DNA of 64,000 nucleotides from Pseudomonas synxantha BG33R (GCF_000263715.2 NZ_CM001514.1:5394498-5458497); one strand, 5' to 3'. Numbered from the stretch's first letter, positions 47,675-59,026 are shown. Numbers and translations are program-made. The notes: generated from the letters alone by a model not told the origin.

Positions 47675-47775
47675 TGTAGGAGCGAGCTTGCTCGCGAATA
47701 ACGTCATTGATAACGCGGGTTGCCTGGGGAAATGCGTTGCCTGTGAGGTTTTCGCGAGCAAGCTCGCTCCTACAA
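47675..47775. repeat. REP-type palindrome, TGTAGGAGCGAGCTTGCTCGCGAA class
   Basis: TGTAGGAGCGAGCTTGCTCG at the left and its complement CGAGCAAGCTCGCTCCTACA at the right enclose a centre of about 55 bases. The arms themselves contain the short palindrome GCGAGCTTGCTCGC. This is a third palindrome class in the window and lies between the convergent trmA and hasF genes. Confidence 0.85.
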
Positions 47776-47805
47776 AAGATGGGTGTTTATGAGCCGAGTT
47801 ATCAC

Positions 47806-49134
47806 TCATGCCGAGGGCCGGAAATACCCGGCCAACGCCCGCAAGTCCTGCTCGCTCAGCAACCCCGCGTAATACTTCAACTGAATGCGCGCCAGCAGGT
47901 ACGCGTGGCGGGCATTGGCCAGGTCGCGGCGGGCAGTGAACAGTTGCTGCTCGGCGTCGAGTACATCAAGGTTGACCCGCTCGCCGCCACTGACGCTTTT
48001 CTGGGTGGCGGTGACCAGTGCCGTGGCGGAACTCACTGCCATTTCATAGGCCCGCACCTTGGCCGCGCCGCTGGTGTTGAGGTTGAATTGCTTGCGCAAC
48101 TCCACCAAGGTTGCGGCGGTTTGCGCGTCCAGCTCGTATTGAGCCTGGGACAATTGGTTGGCCGCCTGACGGGTAGAGGCCGAGACCGAGCCACCGGCAA
48201 ACAGCGGCAGGCTGATCTGGATGCCGACGCTGTTGGTGTCGTACTTCTGGTTGTAACTGCTTTCTGAGTCGGAACTGGTTTTGCGACTGGTCGCGTACAG
48301 GCTGACCTTGGGCAAGTGCCCGGCGCGCTTGCGCTCCACTTCATAAGAGGCCACGTCGAGCGCGTGATGCTGGGACTTGAGTTCGGGGTTGTTGGCCATG
48401 GCCAGTTCACGCCAGGTTTCGAAACGGTTGGGCTCAAGCGGCGCGATCTCGAATGCGCGGGCCAGGGGTGCCAGTTCTTCGATATGCAGCGGCTGGCCGA
48501 CAATGGCTTCCAACTCACGTAAAGCGCTGTCCTGGGCATCCACGGCTTCGATCTCTTCGGCCTGGGCCAGGCTCAGGCGCGCCTGGGTTTCAAGCACATC
48601 GGTACGGGTACCCTCACCGCCTTTGAGCAGGCGGTCGTTGAGTTGCAGGCGCTCGGCAAACGTACGCTTCTGGGCACGGCTCAACTCGATGCGCTCTTGT
48701 GCCAGCAATGCCTGGCTGTAGGCGCCCAGTACCCGCACGGCCAGCTCCTGGCTCTTGCCGCGAAAGCGCTCGTCGGCCATCAACGCCTGGGCGGTGCCTT
48801 GGCGAAAACGCGCATAGGCTTCGTAATCGAGCAGCGGTTGCTGCAAGGTCAGGGCCGAGGCGTAGCTGCGGTAATTGCGGTCGCTGGTGACATTACCCAC
48901 CGCCGTACTCTGGGTGACTTCGGACTCATTGCGCGAGTTGTTGTAGCTCCATGACAGGTTCGGCAACAGTGCGGCCCGACCAATCACGCGGCTTTCTTCA
49001 CCGGCCTCACGCTCCTGGATCGCCGCCTGAAAGGTCGGGTCGTTGCGTAGCGCCAAATCATACACATCCAACAGACCCAGAGCGTTTGCCGCGGGCGTGC
49101 AACTTAAACAGAGGGTAAACAACAACGCCTTCAT
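47806..49134 (-). CDS. hasF: Outer-membrane channel of the HasA secretion system (TolC family)
   Basis: A 442-residue TolC-like outer membrane factor with a short signal peptide ([20 protein letters not shown]). The repeated helical hairpins have LLDVYDLALRNDPTFQAAIQE near the N-terminus and GERVNLDVLDAEQQLFTARRDLANARHAYLLA near the C-terminus, both typical of type I secretion channels. It completes the tripartite exporter with hasD and hasE. Its start overlaps the hasE stop by four bases. It could also be named AprF-like; the has context decides the name. Confidence 0.9.
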   Translation of the reverse strand: MKALLFTLCLSCTPAANALGLLDVYDLALRNDPTFQAAIQEREAGEESRVIGRAALLPNLSWSYNNSRNESEVTQSTAVGNVTSDRNYRSYASALTLQQPLLDYEAYARFRQGTAQALMADERFRGKSQELAVRVLGAYSQALLAQERIELSRAQKRTFAERLQLNDRLLKGGEGTRTDVLETQARLSLAQAEEIEAVDAQDSALRELEAIVGQPLHIEELAPLARAFEIAPLEPNRFETWRELAMANNPELKSQHHALDVASYEVERKRAGHLPKVSLYATSRKTSSDSESSYNQKYDTNSVGIQISLPLFAGGSVSASTRQAANQLSQAQYELDAQTAATLVELRKQFNLNTSGAAKVRAYEMAVSSATALVTATQKSVSGGERVNLDVLDAEQQLFTARRDLANARHAYLLARIQLKYYAGLLSEQDLRALAGYFRPSA

Positions 49135-50452
49135 TCTTCCACCAGGGCCATATGGGTACGGTCCAGCAAGGGTTTGAACAGGTAGTTGAGCATCGAGCGC
49201 TCGCCGGTCTTGACGAAGGTTTCCACCGGCATCCCCGGACGGATCTGCACGCCGTCCAGTTGCTGCATACCCGCTGCGCTGACCTGGGCCCGTAGCGTGT
49301 AATACGGCTCATCGGTGCGCTCATCGACCTGGCGGTCGGCCGAGACCAACGTGACCTCGCCCGCCACCCGTGGCGTGGTGGATTGGTTGAATGCCGAAAA
49401 CATCAACTCGACCGGCAAGCCCGGGTGCACCTTGTCGATCATCTGTACCGGCACCCGCGCCTCCACCCACAACGGCTCGTCCTGGGGCACGATGTCCATC
49501 AGGGCCTCACCGGGCTTGATCACGCCGCCTTCGGTATACACCTGCAACCCCACCACCACACCGGATGCCGGGGCGCGCACCAGGCTGTTGGCCAGTTCGA
49601 ACTCGGCGGAGGCCAGGCGATTGCGCAAGTCCTCGCTGCGGGTGCGGGTCTCGGCCAACTGAGTGCGCAGGTCTTTCTGAAAGTCTTCGCCCAACTGGCG
49701 GATGCGCAAACGCAACTCCAGCACCTGGCGCTGCAACTGGCCGATACGCCCGAAATCCTCGGCGATGGCGCCGTCGATCTGCGCATACAGCCGCTCGCTG
49801 TCGAGCAGGCGATTACGAGGGATGTAGCCGTCGCGTGCCAGTTCGCGCAGGCCCTGAAGCTGTTCACTCAACGCCGCCCGCTGTTGCACTTTGCTCGCCT
49901 GGGAGGCCCGCGTGCCTCGCAACTGCGCCTCAAAGCCGGCGATGGTTTCGCGCAGGCCCGCCTGTTCGGTGGCCAGGGCCTGGGCACGGCTCTGGAATAA
50001 CTGGCGTTGCAGGCTCAGGGTGTTCGCGGCGTCGGGATCGGCCAACAGCTCGGGGCCAAATGCAATGGCCGGCAAGCCTTCACTCTCTGCATTCAAGCGC
50101 GCTTCGCTGGCCAGCGACGCCAGGTATTGGCTGCGCAGTGACTGCATCTGCCCGCGCAACGGTGTTTCTTTCAAGCGCAACAACACCTGGCCTGCGCGTA
50201 CCCGATCACCGTCACGCACGTCGATACGCTCGACGATCCCGCCCGCCGGGTGTTGCACCGTCTTGCGATGCCCCGACACCATGACCTTGCCCGCCACCGC
50301 CACGCCCTTGTCCAACGGTGCCAGCGCCGCCCAGCCAAGAAAGCCGGCAAAGCCTCCCAGCACCAGCCACCAACCCAGGCGCGAGTATTTTTTGTCATCC
50401 AGCGCCAGCACGTTGTGCGGCGGCTCACTGACCCATGCTGCTTTGCTCTGGC

Positions 50453-50456
<4 letters not shown>
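49131..50456 (-). CDS. hasE: Periplasmic adaptor of the HasA secretion system (HlyD family)
   Basis: A protein of 441 residues. One N-terminal transmembrane helix ([23 protein letters not shown]) precedes a long coiled-coil region (about 90-280) and a C-terminal beta-barrel/lipoyl region ([24 protein letters not shown], then [16 protein letters not shown]). It bridges the ABC transporter to the outer-membrane channel. AAGGAA precedes the ATG. It overlaps hasD and hasF by four bases each. Confidence 0.92.
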
Positions 50457-52201
<1,745 letters not shown>

Positions 52202-52279
52202 GGAGGTTGTCCCATTGAAGAGTCAAGCAAGGGCTCGCCCGGTGCGTTGACAGCACCTGCGGCGCACCCACAGAATTTG

Positions 52280-52323
52280 CCCCCGCCGCCGCCCTGGCCT
52301 TCGAAAACTCGGGCGGCGACGGG
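52280..52323 (-). promoter_or_regulatory. Strong RNA hairpin between hasA and hasD
   Basis: Arms of 14 bases, 52280-52293 and 52310-52323, pair completely with one wobble around a 16-base loop and are almost all G/C. It begins 49 bases after the hasA stop. No T run follows, so it looks like a partial terminator or a barrier to 3' exonucleases that would keep hasA mRNA more abundant than hasDEF mRNA. Confidence 0.7.
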
Positions 52324-52371
52324 GTTTCAACCAAGCCGGTGAAGGCGTGAGCTTTCATCGGCTTTTTTGCA

Positions 52372-52992
52372 TCAGGCGGCCAGGGCGAAGTCTTGCGGCG
52401 CATCCTGAATCCCGACCAGGCCCACATCGGCAGCGGCGAACGCAGCCGAATCCTGATGCGCCACACCGGCGGCGGCCAGTTGGTCGAAGGTGGAGTTGAC
52501 CGACAGGCTTGGGTCGATGCCCTTGAGCAAGGTGTCGATTGCCGAGGCCAGCGCCGAACTGTCACCGCTCATCAGGCCGTACACGATTTTGTGCACCTGG
52601 CCGTCACGGCCTTCGGACTGCAGACTCGACAGGCCCAGGTTGGTGAAGCTGACTTCCTGGTTGGCGATGCTGTAGCCACCGCTGGTTGCGCCACCGGCGA
52701 GGGTATCGCCCAGGGTCAGGCCATCGAGCGAACCCCACAGGGTGTGGGTCGGCGGATTGAACAAGGTGTAATGCAGGCTGCCTTCGGCAACCACCGCCGC
52801 GTCGCTGACGCTGCTCGATACGCCATATTGGGTGCCGTCGAACGGCCCAGGATTGAAACCACCGGTGTTCACACCCTCTTTGACCGAACCTTCACGGTGG
52901 TTGAGATCACCGAAGTAGGCCGACCAATCGCTCAGGTACTGGGCGACGGTGTTGGCGGCGTAGGTCGTGCTGTATGAAATAGAAATGCTCAT
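52372..52992 (-). CDS. hasA: Secreted hemophore HasA
   Basis: This 206-residue heme-binding protein is close to P. aeruginosa HasAp. The two heme ligands are present at the canonical positions, His32 (in DLNHREG) and Tyr75 (in LHYTLF), and His83 (in THTLWG), which helps Tyr75, is also there. No N-terminal signal peptide; the C-terminus DFALAA matches the type I secretion signal (DLALAA in HasAp). HasA is exported by HasDEF, takes heme from hemoglobin and delivers it to HasR. GGAG lies before the start at 52992. It lies between two hairpins at 52280 and 53048. Confidence 0.97.
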   Translation of the reverse strand: MSISISYSTTYAANTVAQYLSDWSAYFGDLNHREGSVKEGVNTGGFNPGPFDGTQYGVSSSVSDAAVVAEGSLHYTLFNPPTHTLWGSLDGLTLGDTLAGGATSGGYSIANQEVSFTNLGLSSLQSEGRDGQVHKIVYGLMSGDSSALASAIDTLLKGIDPSLSVNSTFDQLAAAGVAHQDSAAFAAADVGLVGIQDAPQDFALAA

Positions 52993-53047
52993 GCAAAACT
53001 CCAAGTCATTGGGTGGTCACTCCGCAGCAAGCCAGTGCCTGCTGTGG

Positions 53048-53069
53048 TTTTGCCCGTTACTGGGCAAAA
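53048..53069 (-). promoter_or_regulatory. RNA hairpin between hasR and hasA
   Basis: TTTTGCCC and GGGCAAAA pair around a 6-base loop just after the hasR stop codon. The first bases after it on the minus strand are CCACAGC, with no T run. It may define the 5' end of a processed hasA transcript or partly stop transcription from hasR. Confidence 0.55.
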
Positions 53070-53073
53070 GCGG

Positions 53074-55731
53074 TCAGAACTGATATTCAACGGTGCCCTG
53101 CAACGTGCGCCCACGGCCCAGGGTGAAGGCCAGCACGTCGCCCAACGGCACCAGGTAGGCGCGATCGGTGACGTTTTCCATGGCCAGGCGCAGGGTCAGT
53201 TGGTCGGTGGCGCGGTAACTGCCATAAAGGTCATAGACGGTGTAGGGCTTCCAGTCGGCGGGGTAGACGCCGGTTTGCGCGGTGGTCACCCCGGCGGCGC
53301 CTTTGACGTAGTAGCCCGCGCTGTAGCGAGCGCGCACGCCCACATCCAGCTTGCGTTCAAGGAACCGTGCGCCCAGGGTGGCGGTGCCACGGTCCATGGG
53401 CATGTGTTCGGAAGAGCCCAGGATCGCGCTGCAACCCACGCCAGCATTGGCCGCATCGTCCGGTACCATCGCATCCACCGGCGCCCGGTTGCCGGGCCGC
53501 TTCTGGGTCTTGGTCACACCGCCGAGCCAGGCGGTTTTGCTGCAGAACTTGTTGCTGCCGAGCATCCGCGTGTAGTTGAACTGGCCGTAGGCAAAGCCGG
53601 CGTCGTAATCGAGCTGGTACTCAAGGCCACGAAAACGCGTGGTTTCCAGGTTGTTGACGTAGGCCGCACTGCCGATATTGACGTTGCCATAACCGGGTGG
53701 CTGCACGCCCAGGGCCATATAGGAAAAGTCATCGACCCGGGTGTTGAAGTACGACACTTTCATACCCGCGCGATCATCGGCGAACAGCAGGTCTTGCTTG
53801 AGCACATTGAACCCGACTTCCCACGCAGTGGATCGCTCCGGCTTGAGGTAGGGGTTGGGGAGAATCGACTCCGACCCACCGCCATGGGGCCGGCCGCTGA
53901 CCAGGGCTTCGGTCACCGCCGGCGGACGCCAACCCTTGCCGTAGGTGGCGAAGAGCTGCAACCAATCGACGCCGGGCTTGATCGACAGGCCGAAGGTCGG
54001 GGAGAAACGGCCCTCCTCGCGATCCACGTCGTAATTGACCGGCACCCCAATCTGGCGGGTGGTGCCGAGGATGAACGTGCGGGTGTTCAAGCCGGTTTCG
54101 CCGCGCAGCCGATAGCGGTCATAACGCAAACCGGCGTTAAGGTTCAGCCAACCGTCGTAGTCCAGATCCAGGCGCCCGAACAGGCTGCCCATCGCGCGGT
54201 CGCCTTTGGGCGTAATGCTTTCCGCCGCCGACGCGGTCAGCGCCGAGCCGGCTTCTACGGCCTGGTTGGAATCGGGCCGAACCTTATCGTAGAAAAACTC
54301 CAGCCCGTAGTTGGCCTTGAGTGCGGCCAGCTCGGTCAGGGCAAAGGTCGAGATGTTCTGCGCCTGCACGCCATAGGTATTGGTTTGATAGGTAACGTCG
54401 TAACCCTTGCTGATCCCCCGGGCCAGCGTGGATTGGTCATTGCGGGTATCCACATGATAAAGCTTGGCCTTGAAGTCGATCAGCGGGTTGTCCGGTGCGT
54501 AGCTGTAATCCAGCGCGAAGTTCTGCGCCTTGACGTTGCTGCTGCCGAGCTTTTCCCACAACTGGGGCTTTTCGGCGGTCATCATGTTGACGTCGTCGTA
54601 GTCGACCTCGGTAACCAGGTAGCTCAGTTGCAGGCGCTGATCAACTGGCAGGTTGAGCCCCAGCTTGAGCAGGCGCGAGCGCATCACCGAGCCTGAATAG
54701 GCGACCGTGCTGTGCTTGATGCGCTCTTCACTGGCCGGCATGTAAGCCGCACCGGTACGCAGCTCGCCGATGCTGCCCTTGGTGCCGGGGTTGTAATCGC
54801 CCAGGTGACGCTCACTGGCGGCCACCAACATGTCCCACACGTCGGTCCCCACGGCAAACGCCGAACTGCCGATAAAGTGCGTGCCGTTGCTGCGCCCGCC
54901 CAACCCGGTGGTGAGGCGAATGCGCCCGCCGATTTGCTTGCCGTCCTTGAGCAGGTCGGCGGCCTCCACGGTACGGAAATTGGCCACCCCGCCAATCACG
55001 CCTGCCCCGCCCTGGGTTGAGGTCGCGCCCTTTTCGATCACCACTTCGGACAACAACTCGGGGTCGACATACAGCGTGCCATTGCGTTGCTGGTGGCCGC
55101 TCTGCTGGTAATTCTGGCGCATGCCATCGACCGACATATTGACCCGGCCATAGTCCTGGATACCGCGGATATTCACGGACAGGCCAGGGTCTTGCTGGCT
55201 GACGGCGGAGTAGACGCCAGGCGCCTCTTCAAGCATCTCGGCAGCATGGCGTGGCGGGTTACGGTCCAGTTGCTCGCGATCGACCACGCTGACCGAACGT
55301 GGTGTTGAATACACCCAGTCCTGCTTGTGCAGGCCGGTGATGGTGGTGGTCCCCAAGGCCAGCGCTCCGGCCTGTTGCTCGACGCGGGTCAAGGTGACCT
55401 GGCGCTCGCCGGTGAAACGATATTCAACCGGTGCGGCACCCAGCAGGCGACCAAGACCTTCCTGCACGTCGAAGCTGCCCTTGAGCGCGGAGCTGCTCAA
55501 CCCTTGCAGGCGCTGGCTGTCGAACAACACTTGCAGGCCCGCCTGATCCGCGAACGCCAGTACTGCACTGCCCAGGGATTGCGCAGGAATGTCGAACCTC
55601 AACACAGCAGATTGGGCTGCGCCAGCCGCAGGCTGCACGGCATGCACCGGCGCGGCGACGGCAAACAATCCCAAGTGAATGGCCAGGGCCAACCGGCTGC
55701 CGGTGATACGCCCCTTGGTGAGTGCTGACAT
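53074..55731 (-). CDS. hasR: TonB-dependent heme/hemophore receptor HasR
   Basis: A protein of 885 residues. After a signal peptide (ending PVHAVQ) comes an N-terminal STN signalling domain (about 45-115, LRFDIPAQSLGSAVLAFADQ), which marks receptors that talk to an anti-sigma factor. The plug domain follows (about 140-270, DWVYSTPRSVSVVDREQ then ANFRTVEA), then the 22-strand barrel ending in LQGTVEYQF with the C-terminal Phe. It takes heme from HasA and imports it with TonB energy. AGGGA precedes the ATG. A Fur-like box lies about 36 bases upstream. Confidence 0.95.
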   Translation of the reverse strand: MSALTKGRITGSRLALAIHLGLFAVAAPVHAVQPAAGAAQSAVLRFDIPAQSLGSAVLAFADQAGLQVLFDSQRLQGLSSSALKGSFDVQEGLGRLLGAAPVEYRFTGERQVTLTRVEQQAGALALGTTTITGLHKQDWVYSTPRSVSVVDREQLDRNPPRHAAEMLEEAPGVYSAVSQQDPGLSVNIRGIQDYGRVNMSVDGMRQNYQQSGHQQRNGTLYVDPELLSEVVIEKGATSTQGGAGVIGGVANFRTVEAADLLKDGKQIGGRIRLTTGLGGRSNGTHFIGSSAFAVGTDVWDMLVAASERHLGDYNPGTKGSIGELRTGAAYMPASEERIKHSTVAYSGSVMRSRLLKLGLNLPVDQRLQLSYLVTEVDYDDVNMMTAEKPQLWEKLGSSNVKAQNFALDYSYAPDNPLIDFKAKLYHVDTRNDQSTLARGISKGYDVTYQTNTYGVQAQNISTFALTELAALKANYGLEFFYDKVRPDSNQAVEAGSALTASAAESITPKGDRAMGSLFGRLDLDYDGWLNLNAGLRYDRYRLRGETGLNTRTFILGTTRQIGVPVNYDVDREEGRFSPTFGLSIKPGVDWLQLFATYGKGWRPPAVTEALVSGRPHGGGSESILPNPYLKPERSTAWEVGFNVLKQDLLFADDRAGMKVSYFNTRVDDFSYMALGVQPPGYGNVNIGSAAYVNNLETTRFRGLEYQLDYDAGFAYGQFNYTRMLGSNKFCSKTAWLGGVTKTQKRPGNRAPVDAMVPDDAANAGVGCSAILGSSEHMPMDRGTATLGARFLERKLDVGVRARYSAGYYVKGAAGVTTAQTGVYPADWKPYTVYDLYGSYRATDQLTLRLAMENVTDRAYLVPLGDVLAFTLGRGRTLQGTVEYQF

Positions 55732-55765
55732 GTGTGGTTATCCCTGCGCTAAGCGTTTTTTGTTT

Positions 55766-55784
55766 ATGCGAATGCTTCTCACCT
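55766..55784. promoter_or_regulatory. Fur-like box and possible ECF promoter upstream of hasR
   Basis: ATGCGAATGCTTCTCACCT resembles common Pseudomonas Fur sites (GCGAATGATTCTCA type) with one change in the core. On the minus strand a CGTCTT lies just upstream (55788-55793), a form often seen as the -10 of ECF sigma promoters. Together they fit joint control by iron and by HasI. Only footprinting or Fur binding data would prove it. Confidence 0.45.
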
Positions 55785-55862
55785 AGCAAGACGCGCGAGA
55801 CACGGGAAGTCAGTAATATTTTTTTGTAGGAGCAAGGGCAGAAGGTTTCTGACGGGAGAGGA

Positions 55863-56861
55863 TCAATAGATCAGGCTGAGGCCGGCCAGGTCCAAGCGTT
55901 GCACTTGAAGTTCCTGGGTCAGGGTGGCGAGTGCGCTGTCGAGCATGTCCAGGCGGAAGACACCGCTGACTTCGCGTTCGCCCAAGGCCGCGTCGGTCAA
56001 CACCACCCGCCCGGGGCGGTAACGGTTGAGTTGCTCGATAACCTTGGCCAACGGCTGGCGGTCGAAGATCAACACACCGCGCCGCCAACTGGTGGCGCGA
56101 TCCACATCAAACTGATCAAGGCTGACCACACCTTCAACGGGGCTGTAACGCGCAGCCTGGCCTTGCTGCACAACGCGCTCGGCCGGGCCGGTGGTCGGTG
56201 ATACCTGCATAGACACCTCGACGCTGTGCTGCAGCACACCGACCCAGGCCTGGCTCGGGCCCTCACGCTCGACCACAAACCGCGTGCCCAGCGCCCGGGT
56301 CTGGCCCCCGGCGCTGTGCACTACGAACGGCCGGGTTTCTTCGCCTTTCATCGGCGCCACATCAAAAACCGCCGAGCCCTGGAGCAGGCTGATACTCCGC
56401 TGCACGCCATCGTAATCCAGGCGAATGGCGCTGGCGGAATCGAGCTCCACCCTACTGCCGTCCGCCAGGTGCACCGTGCGCATCTCTCCCTTTTGCGTGA
56501 CGTAGTCGGCCTGCATGTGCAGCAACACGTCGGGCCCGCGTAGCCAGCCGACGCCGGCCACCACCACGACCAGCGCCACAGCGGCTGCACGTTGCCACGG
56601 CCTTCTGCGTTTGGTGCGGCGCACGGGCGGGGTCGACGCGGCTGGCCGTTGTCGGTGTACGGGCTCGTCCTTATGTACTTCACCCAATGCCGCCCAGGTC
56701 TGCTCGGCAAAACGCAGCGCCGCTTCGTGACGGCTGTCGCGGGCGATCCACTGGCGCAACTCGGCCTGTTCCTGTTCGCTCAGGGCACCGGCGTGCAGGC
56801 GCACTGCCCATTCGGCAGCCGCCTCGGTAATGCTGTGCTGTTGCGGGCCCTGGCTATTCAC
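55863..56861 (-). CDS. hasS: Anti-sigma factor HasS (FecR family)
   Basis: A protein of 332 residues. The N-terminal cytoplasmic part holds the DUF4880/FecR N-domain with AAAEWAVRLHAGALSEQEQAELRQWI; one transmembrane helix (AAAVALVVVVAGVGWL, about 88-103) follows; the periplasmic FecR domain has RTVHLADGSRVELDSASAIRLDYDG and a C-terminal STN-interacting part. It holds HasI inactive until HasR, loaded with HasA, signals across the periplasm. The start is a GTG with a weak ribosome binding site. It lies 63 bases after hasI. Confidence 0.92.
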   Translation of the reverse strand: MNSQGPQQHSITEAAAEWAVRLHAGALSEQEQAELRQWIARDSRHEAALRFAEQTWAALGEVHKDEPVHRQRPAASTPPVRRTKRRRPWQRAAAVALVVVVAGVGWLRGPDVLLHMQADYVTQKGEMRTVHLADGSRVELDSASAIRLDYDGVQRSISLLQGSAVFDVAPMKGEETRPFVVHSAGGQTRALGTRFVVEREGPSQAWVGVLQHSVEVSMQVSPTTGPAERVVQQGQAARYSPVEGVVSLDQFDVDRATSWRRGVLIFDRQPLAKVIEQLNRYRPGRVVLTDAALGEREVSGVFRLDMLDSALATLTQELQVQRLDLAGLSLIY

Positions 56862-56924
56862 GTGTGAATCTCGAATTTTCGTTATATAGACGCTCTGACG
56901 TCTGGCCTGGCATTTTTCGGTAAT

Positions 56925-57446
56925 TCATTCGTCGGATGGTGCCACCTCGCCTTCCTGCAAGCGCTGCATCACATAGGTCAACGCCTTGGCCAAATGCTTT
57001 TGCACCGAGCTGTCGGAGATAGCCAGGTGCCGGGCGACCTGGGCGTGGGTCATGCCTTCGATACGGTTCAAGCGAAAAATCTGCTGGGTGCGCTCCGGCA
57101 ATTCCGCCAGTGCCTGCTTCAATGCCTGTCGCTGTTGCTGCGCCATTGCCTGAGCCTCCAACCCGGCCACGTCATCTTCGATCTCGGCCAGCGCCTCATG
57201 GGGCACGGTGTCGGTCTTGCGCCGTGCTTCCTGACGAATATGGTCGATCAGCAGATTGCTTGCCGTTCGATAGAGATAGCCCTGGGAGTTGTCGATGCGC
57301 TCACCGGCCGGTTTTTCCGCCAGCCGCAGGAAGCTCTCCTGCACCAGGTCTGCGGCCAATTGCGGGTCCCGTACCTTGCGGGCCAGATACCCGCGCAGGG
57401 TATCGGCGTGCTTGAGAAACAGGCCCTTGAGATCCACGTCCGACAA
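56925..57446 (-). CDS. hasI: ECF sigma factor HasI (FecI type)
   Basis: A 173-residue sigma factor with region 2 (about 10-75, LAADLVQESFLRLAEKP and GYLYRTASNLLIDHIR) and region 4 (about 110-165, LPERTQQIFRLNRIEGMTHAQVARHLAISDSSVQKHLAKAL). It should transcribe hasR and the genes after it when heme-loaded HasA reaches HasR. The start codon is TTG, supported by AGGGAG six to seven bases before it. A Fur box lies about 50 bases upstream, so iron shortage should switch it on. Confidence 0.93.
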   Translation of the reverse strand: MSDVDLKGLFLKHADTLRGYLARKVRDPQLAADLVQESFLRLAEKPAGERIDNSQGYLYRTASNLLIDHIRQEARRKTDTVPHEALAEIEDDVAGLEAQAMAQQQRQALKQALAELPERTQQIFRLNRIEGMTHAQVARHLAISDSSVQKHLAKALTYVMQRLQEGEVAPSDE

Positions 57447-57496
57447 ACCGACTCCCTGGAATGTATAGGAAACAGGCGGGCATCTTAAGCGTTGTC

Positions 57497-57515
57497 GAGA
57501 ATGATTTTCAATTGA
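57497..57515. promoter_or_regulatory. Fur box upstream of hasI
   Basis: GAGAATGATTTTCAATTGA matches 12 of 19 positions of the Fur consensus, including the best-conserved AATGAT core. It lies about 50 bases before the hasI start and between hasI and the divergent aroQ. This fits iron repression of the has locus. Confidence 0.65.
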
Positions 57516-57651
57516 TATCTAATCTGATCGGGCTGCAAGAGGTTGTTGATAACAGTTCGATAACCGCACAGATCCGCTGCGATCAATTGACCAAACTAAC
57601 CAACCAGTACATTTTACCCACATAACCAATAAGAACTGTGGAGATCCCGCT

Positions 57652-58098
57652 ATGCCGCCCATCGTGCTGGTGCTCAACGGCCCCAACCTCAACCTGCTCG
57701 GCACCCGCGAGCCGGCCACTTATGGCCATGAAACCCTGGCTGACATCGCCGCCCTGTGTGGTCGCAGCGCCACTGAACTCGGGCTGAAAATCGAGTTTCG
57801 CCAGACCAACCACGAAGGCGAACTGCTCGACTGGATCCACGGCGCCCGTAACCGTTGTGCGGGTATCGTGATCAACCCGGCAGCCTGGACCCACACCTCG
57901 GTCGCGATCCGCGATGCGCTGGTGGCCAGTGAAGTGCCGGTGATCGAAGTGCATTTATCCAACGTGCACGCGCGCGAAGCGTTTCGTCAGCATTCATTTG
58001 TATCGCCCATCGCCAAGGCCGTGCTGGCCGGGTTTGGCAGCCACGGCTACCACCTGGCGCTGGAGCACTTCAGCCAGACACTCAAGGGACGCGCCTGA
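57652..58098 (+). CDS. aroQ: 3-dehydroquinate dehydratase, type II (catabolic copy)
   Basis: This 148-residue dodecameric enzyme removes water from 3-dehydroquinate to make 3-dehydroshikimate. Landmarks are [19 protein letters not shown] with the catalytic Tyr, the [16 protein letters not shown] loop and [14 protein letters not shown] with the catalytic His. It overlaps the shikimate dehydrogenase gene by one base (TGATG). The partners downstream point to quinate/shikimate breakdown rather than aromatic synthesis, so it matches PA0245 (aroQ2) as remembered. GGAG precedes the ATG. Confidence 0.95.
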   Translation: MPPIVLVLNGPNLNLLGTREPATYGHETLADIAALCGRSATELGLKIEFRQTNHEGELLDWIHGARNRCAGIVINPAAWTHTSVAIRDALVASEVPVIEVHLSNVHAREAFRQHSFVSPIAKAVLAGFGSHGYHLALEHFSQTLKGRA

Positions 58099-58946
58099 TG
58101 AAACCGCGCATTCTCGCCGGCCTGATCGGCGCCGGTATCCAGGCTTCCCGCACCCCTGCCCTGCATGAACACGAGGGTGACGCCCAGGGCCTGCACTACC
58201 TGTATCGCCTGATCGACCTTGAGCCGCTGCACCTGGACCTCACCGCCCTGCCGGAATTACTGCGGGCCGCCGAGCTGATGCACTTCAACGGGTTGAACAT
58301 TACCTACCCGTGCAAGCAGGCGATCCTGCCCCTGCTTGATGACTTGTCCGACGAGGCCCGGGGCATTGGTGCAGTCAACACCGTGGTGTTCAAGGACGGT
58401 AAACGGATCGGCCACAACACCGATTGCCTGGGCTTCGCCGAAGGGTTTCGCCGCAACTTGCAGGACGTTGCCCGCCGACACGTGGTGCAGATGGGCGCCG
58501 GTGGCGCGGGCGCAGCGGTAGCCCATGCACTGCTGGCAGAGGGGGTTGAGTACTTGAGCATTTTCGACGTGGACGCCTCCCGCGCCCGCGACCTTGTGGA
58601 TAACCTCGCGCAGCGCTTCGGCCCTGGTCGTGCCCAAGTCGGCACTGATCTGGAAAATGCGATGGCCGAGGCCGATGGTTTAGTCAATACCACGCCGATG
58701 GGCATGACCAAATTGCCCGGCACACCGGTCCCCGCTGCGTTGTTGCGGGCAAGGTTGTGGGTCGCGGAAATCGTGTATTTCCCGCTGGAAACCGAACTGC
58801 TGCGCGACGCCCGCGCATTGGGTTGCCGCACCCTGGATGGCGGCAACATGGCGGTATTTCAGGCGGTGAAGGCGTTTGAGTTGTTCAGCGGTGAAGTGGC
58901 GGATGCAGACAGGATGCTGGCGCACTTCCAGAGCATGAATGGCTGA
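58098..58946 (+). CDS. Shikimate dehydrogenase (quinate/shikimate pathway copy)
   Basis: A protein of 282 residues of the AroE/SDH family. Shikimate is bound by SRTPALHEHE and FNGLNITYPCKQ with the catalytic Lys; the partner Asp is in GHNTDCLGF; the Rossmann motif is GAGGAGAAVAHALL. It oxidises or reduces at C3 of shikimate or quinate; NAD rather than NADP use is likely in a catabolic setting because an Asp (IFDVDASR) follows the second strand of the nucleotide fold. It corresponds to PA0244. It is the second gene of the two-gene aroQ unit. Confidence 0.9.
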   Translation: MKPRILAGLIGAGIQASRTPALHEHEGDAQGLHYLYRLIDLEPLHLDLTALPELLRAAELMHFNGLNITYPCKQAILPLLDDLSDEARGIGAVNTVVFKDGKRIGHNTDCLGFAEGFRRNLQDVARRHVVQMGAGGAGAAVAHALLAEGVEYLSIFDVDASRARDLVDNLAQRFGPGRAQVGTDLENAMAEADGLVNTTPMGMTKLPGTPVPAALLRARLWVAEIVYFPLETELLRDARALGCRTLDGGNMAVFQAVKAFELFSGEVADADRMLAHFQSMNG

Positions 58947-58966
58947 CTGCCGAAACAGAGTTCAAA

Positions 58967-58990
58967 TGTGGGAGCAAGCCCCCTCCCACA
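58967..58990. repeat. Short REP hairpin, probable two-way terminator
   Basis: TGTGGGAG and CTCCCACA pair around an 8-base loop, followed by TTTTG. It lies between the convergent shikimate dehydrogenase and TetR genes. Confidence 0.75.
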
Positions 58991-59026
58991 TTTTGACTGC
59001 ATTTCTACCTTGAGAGTTGGGTGTTC

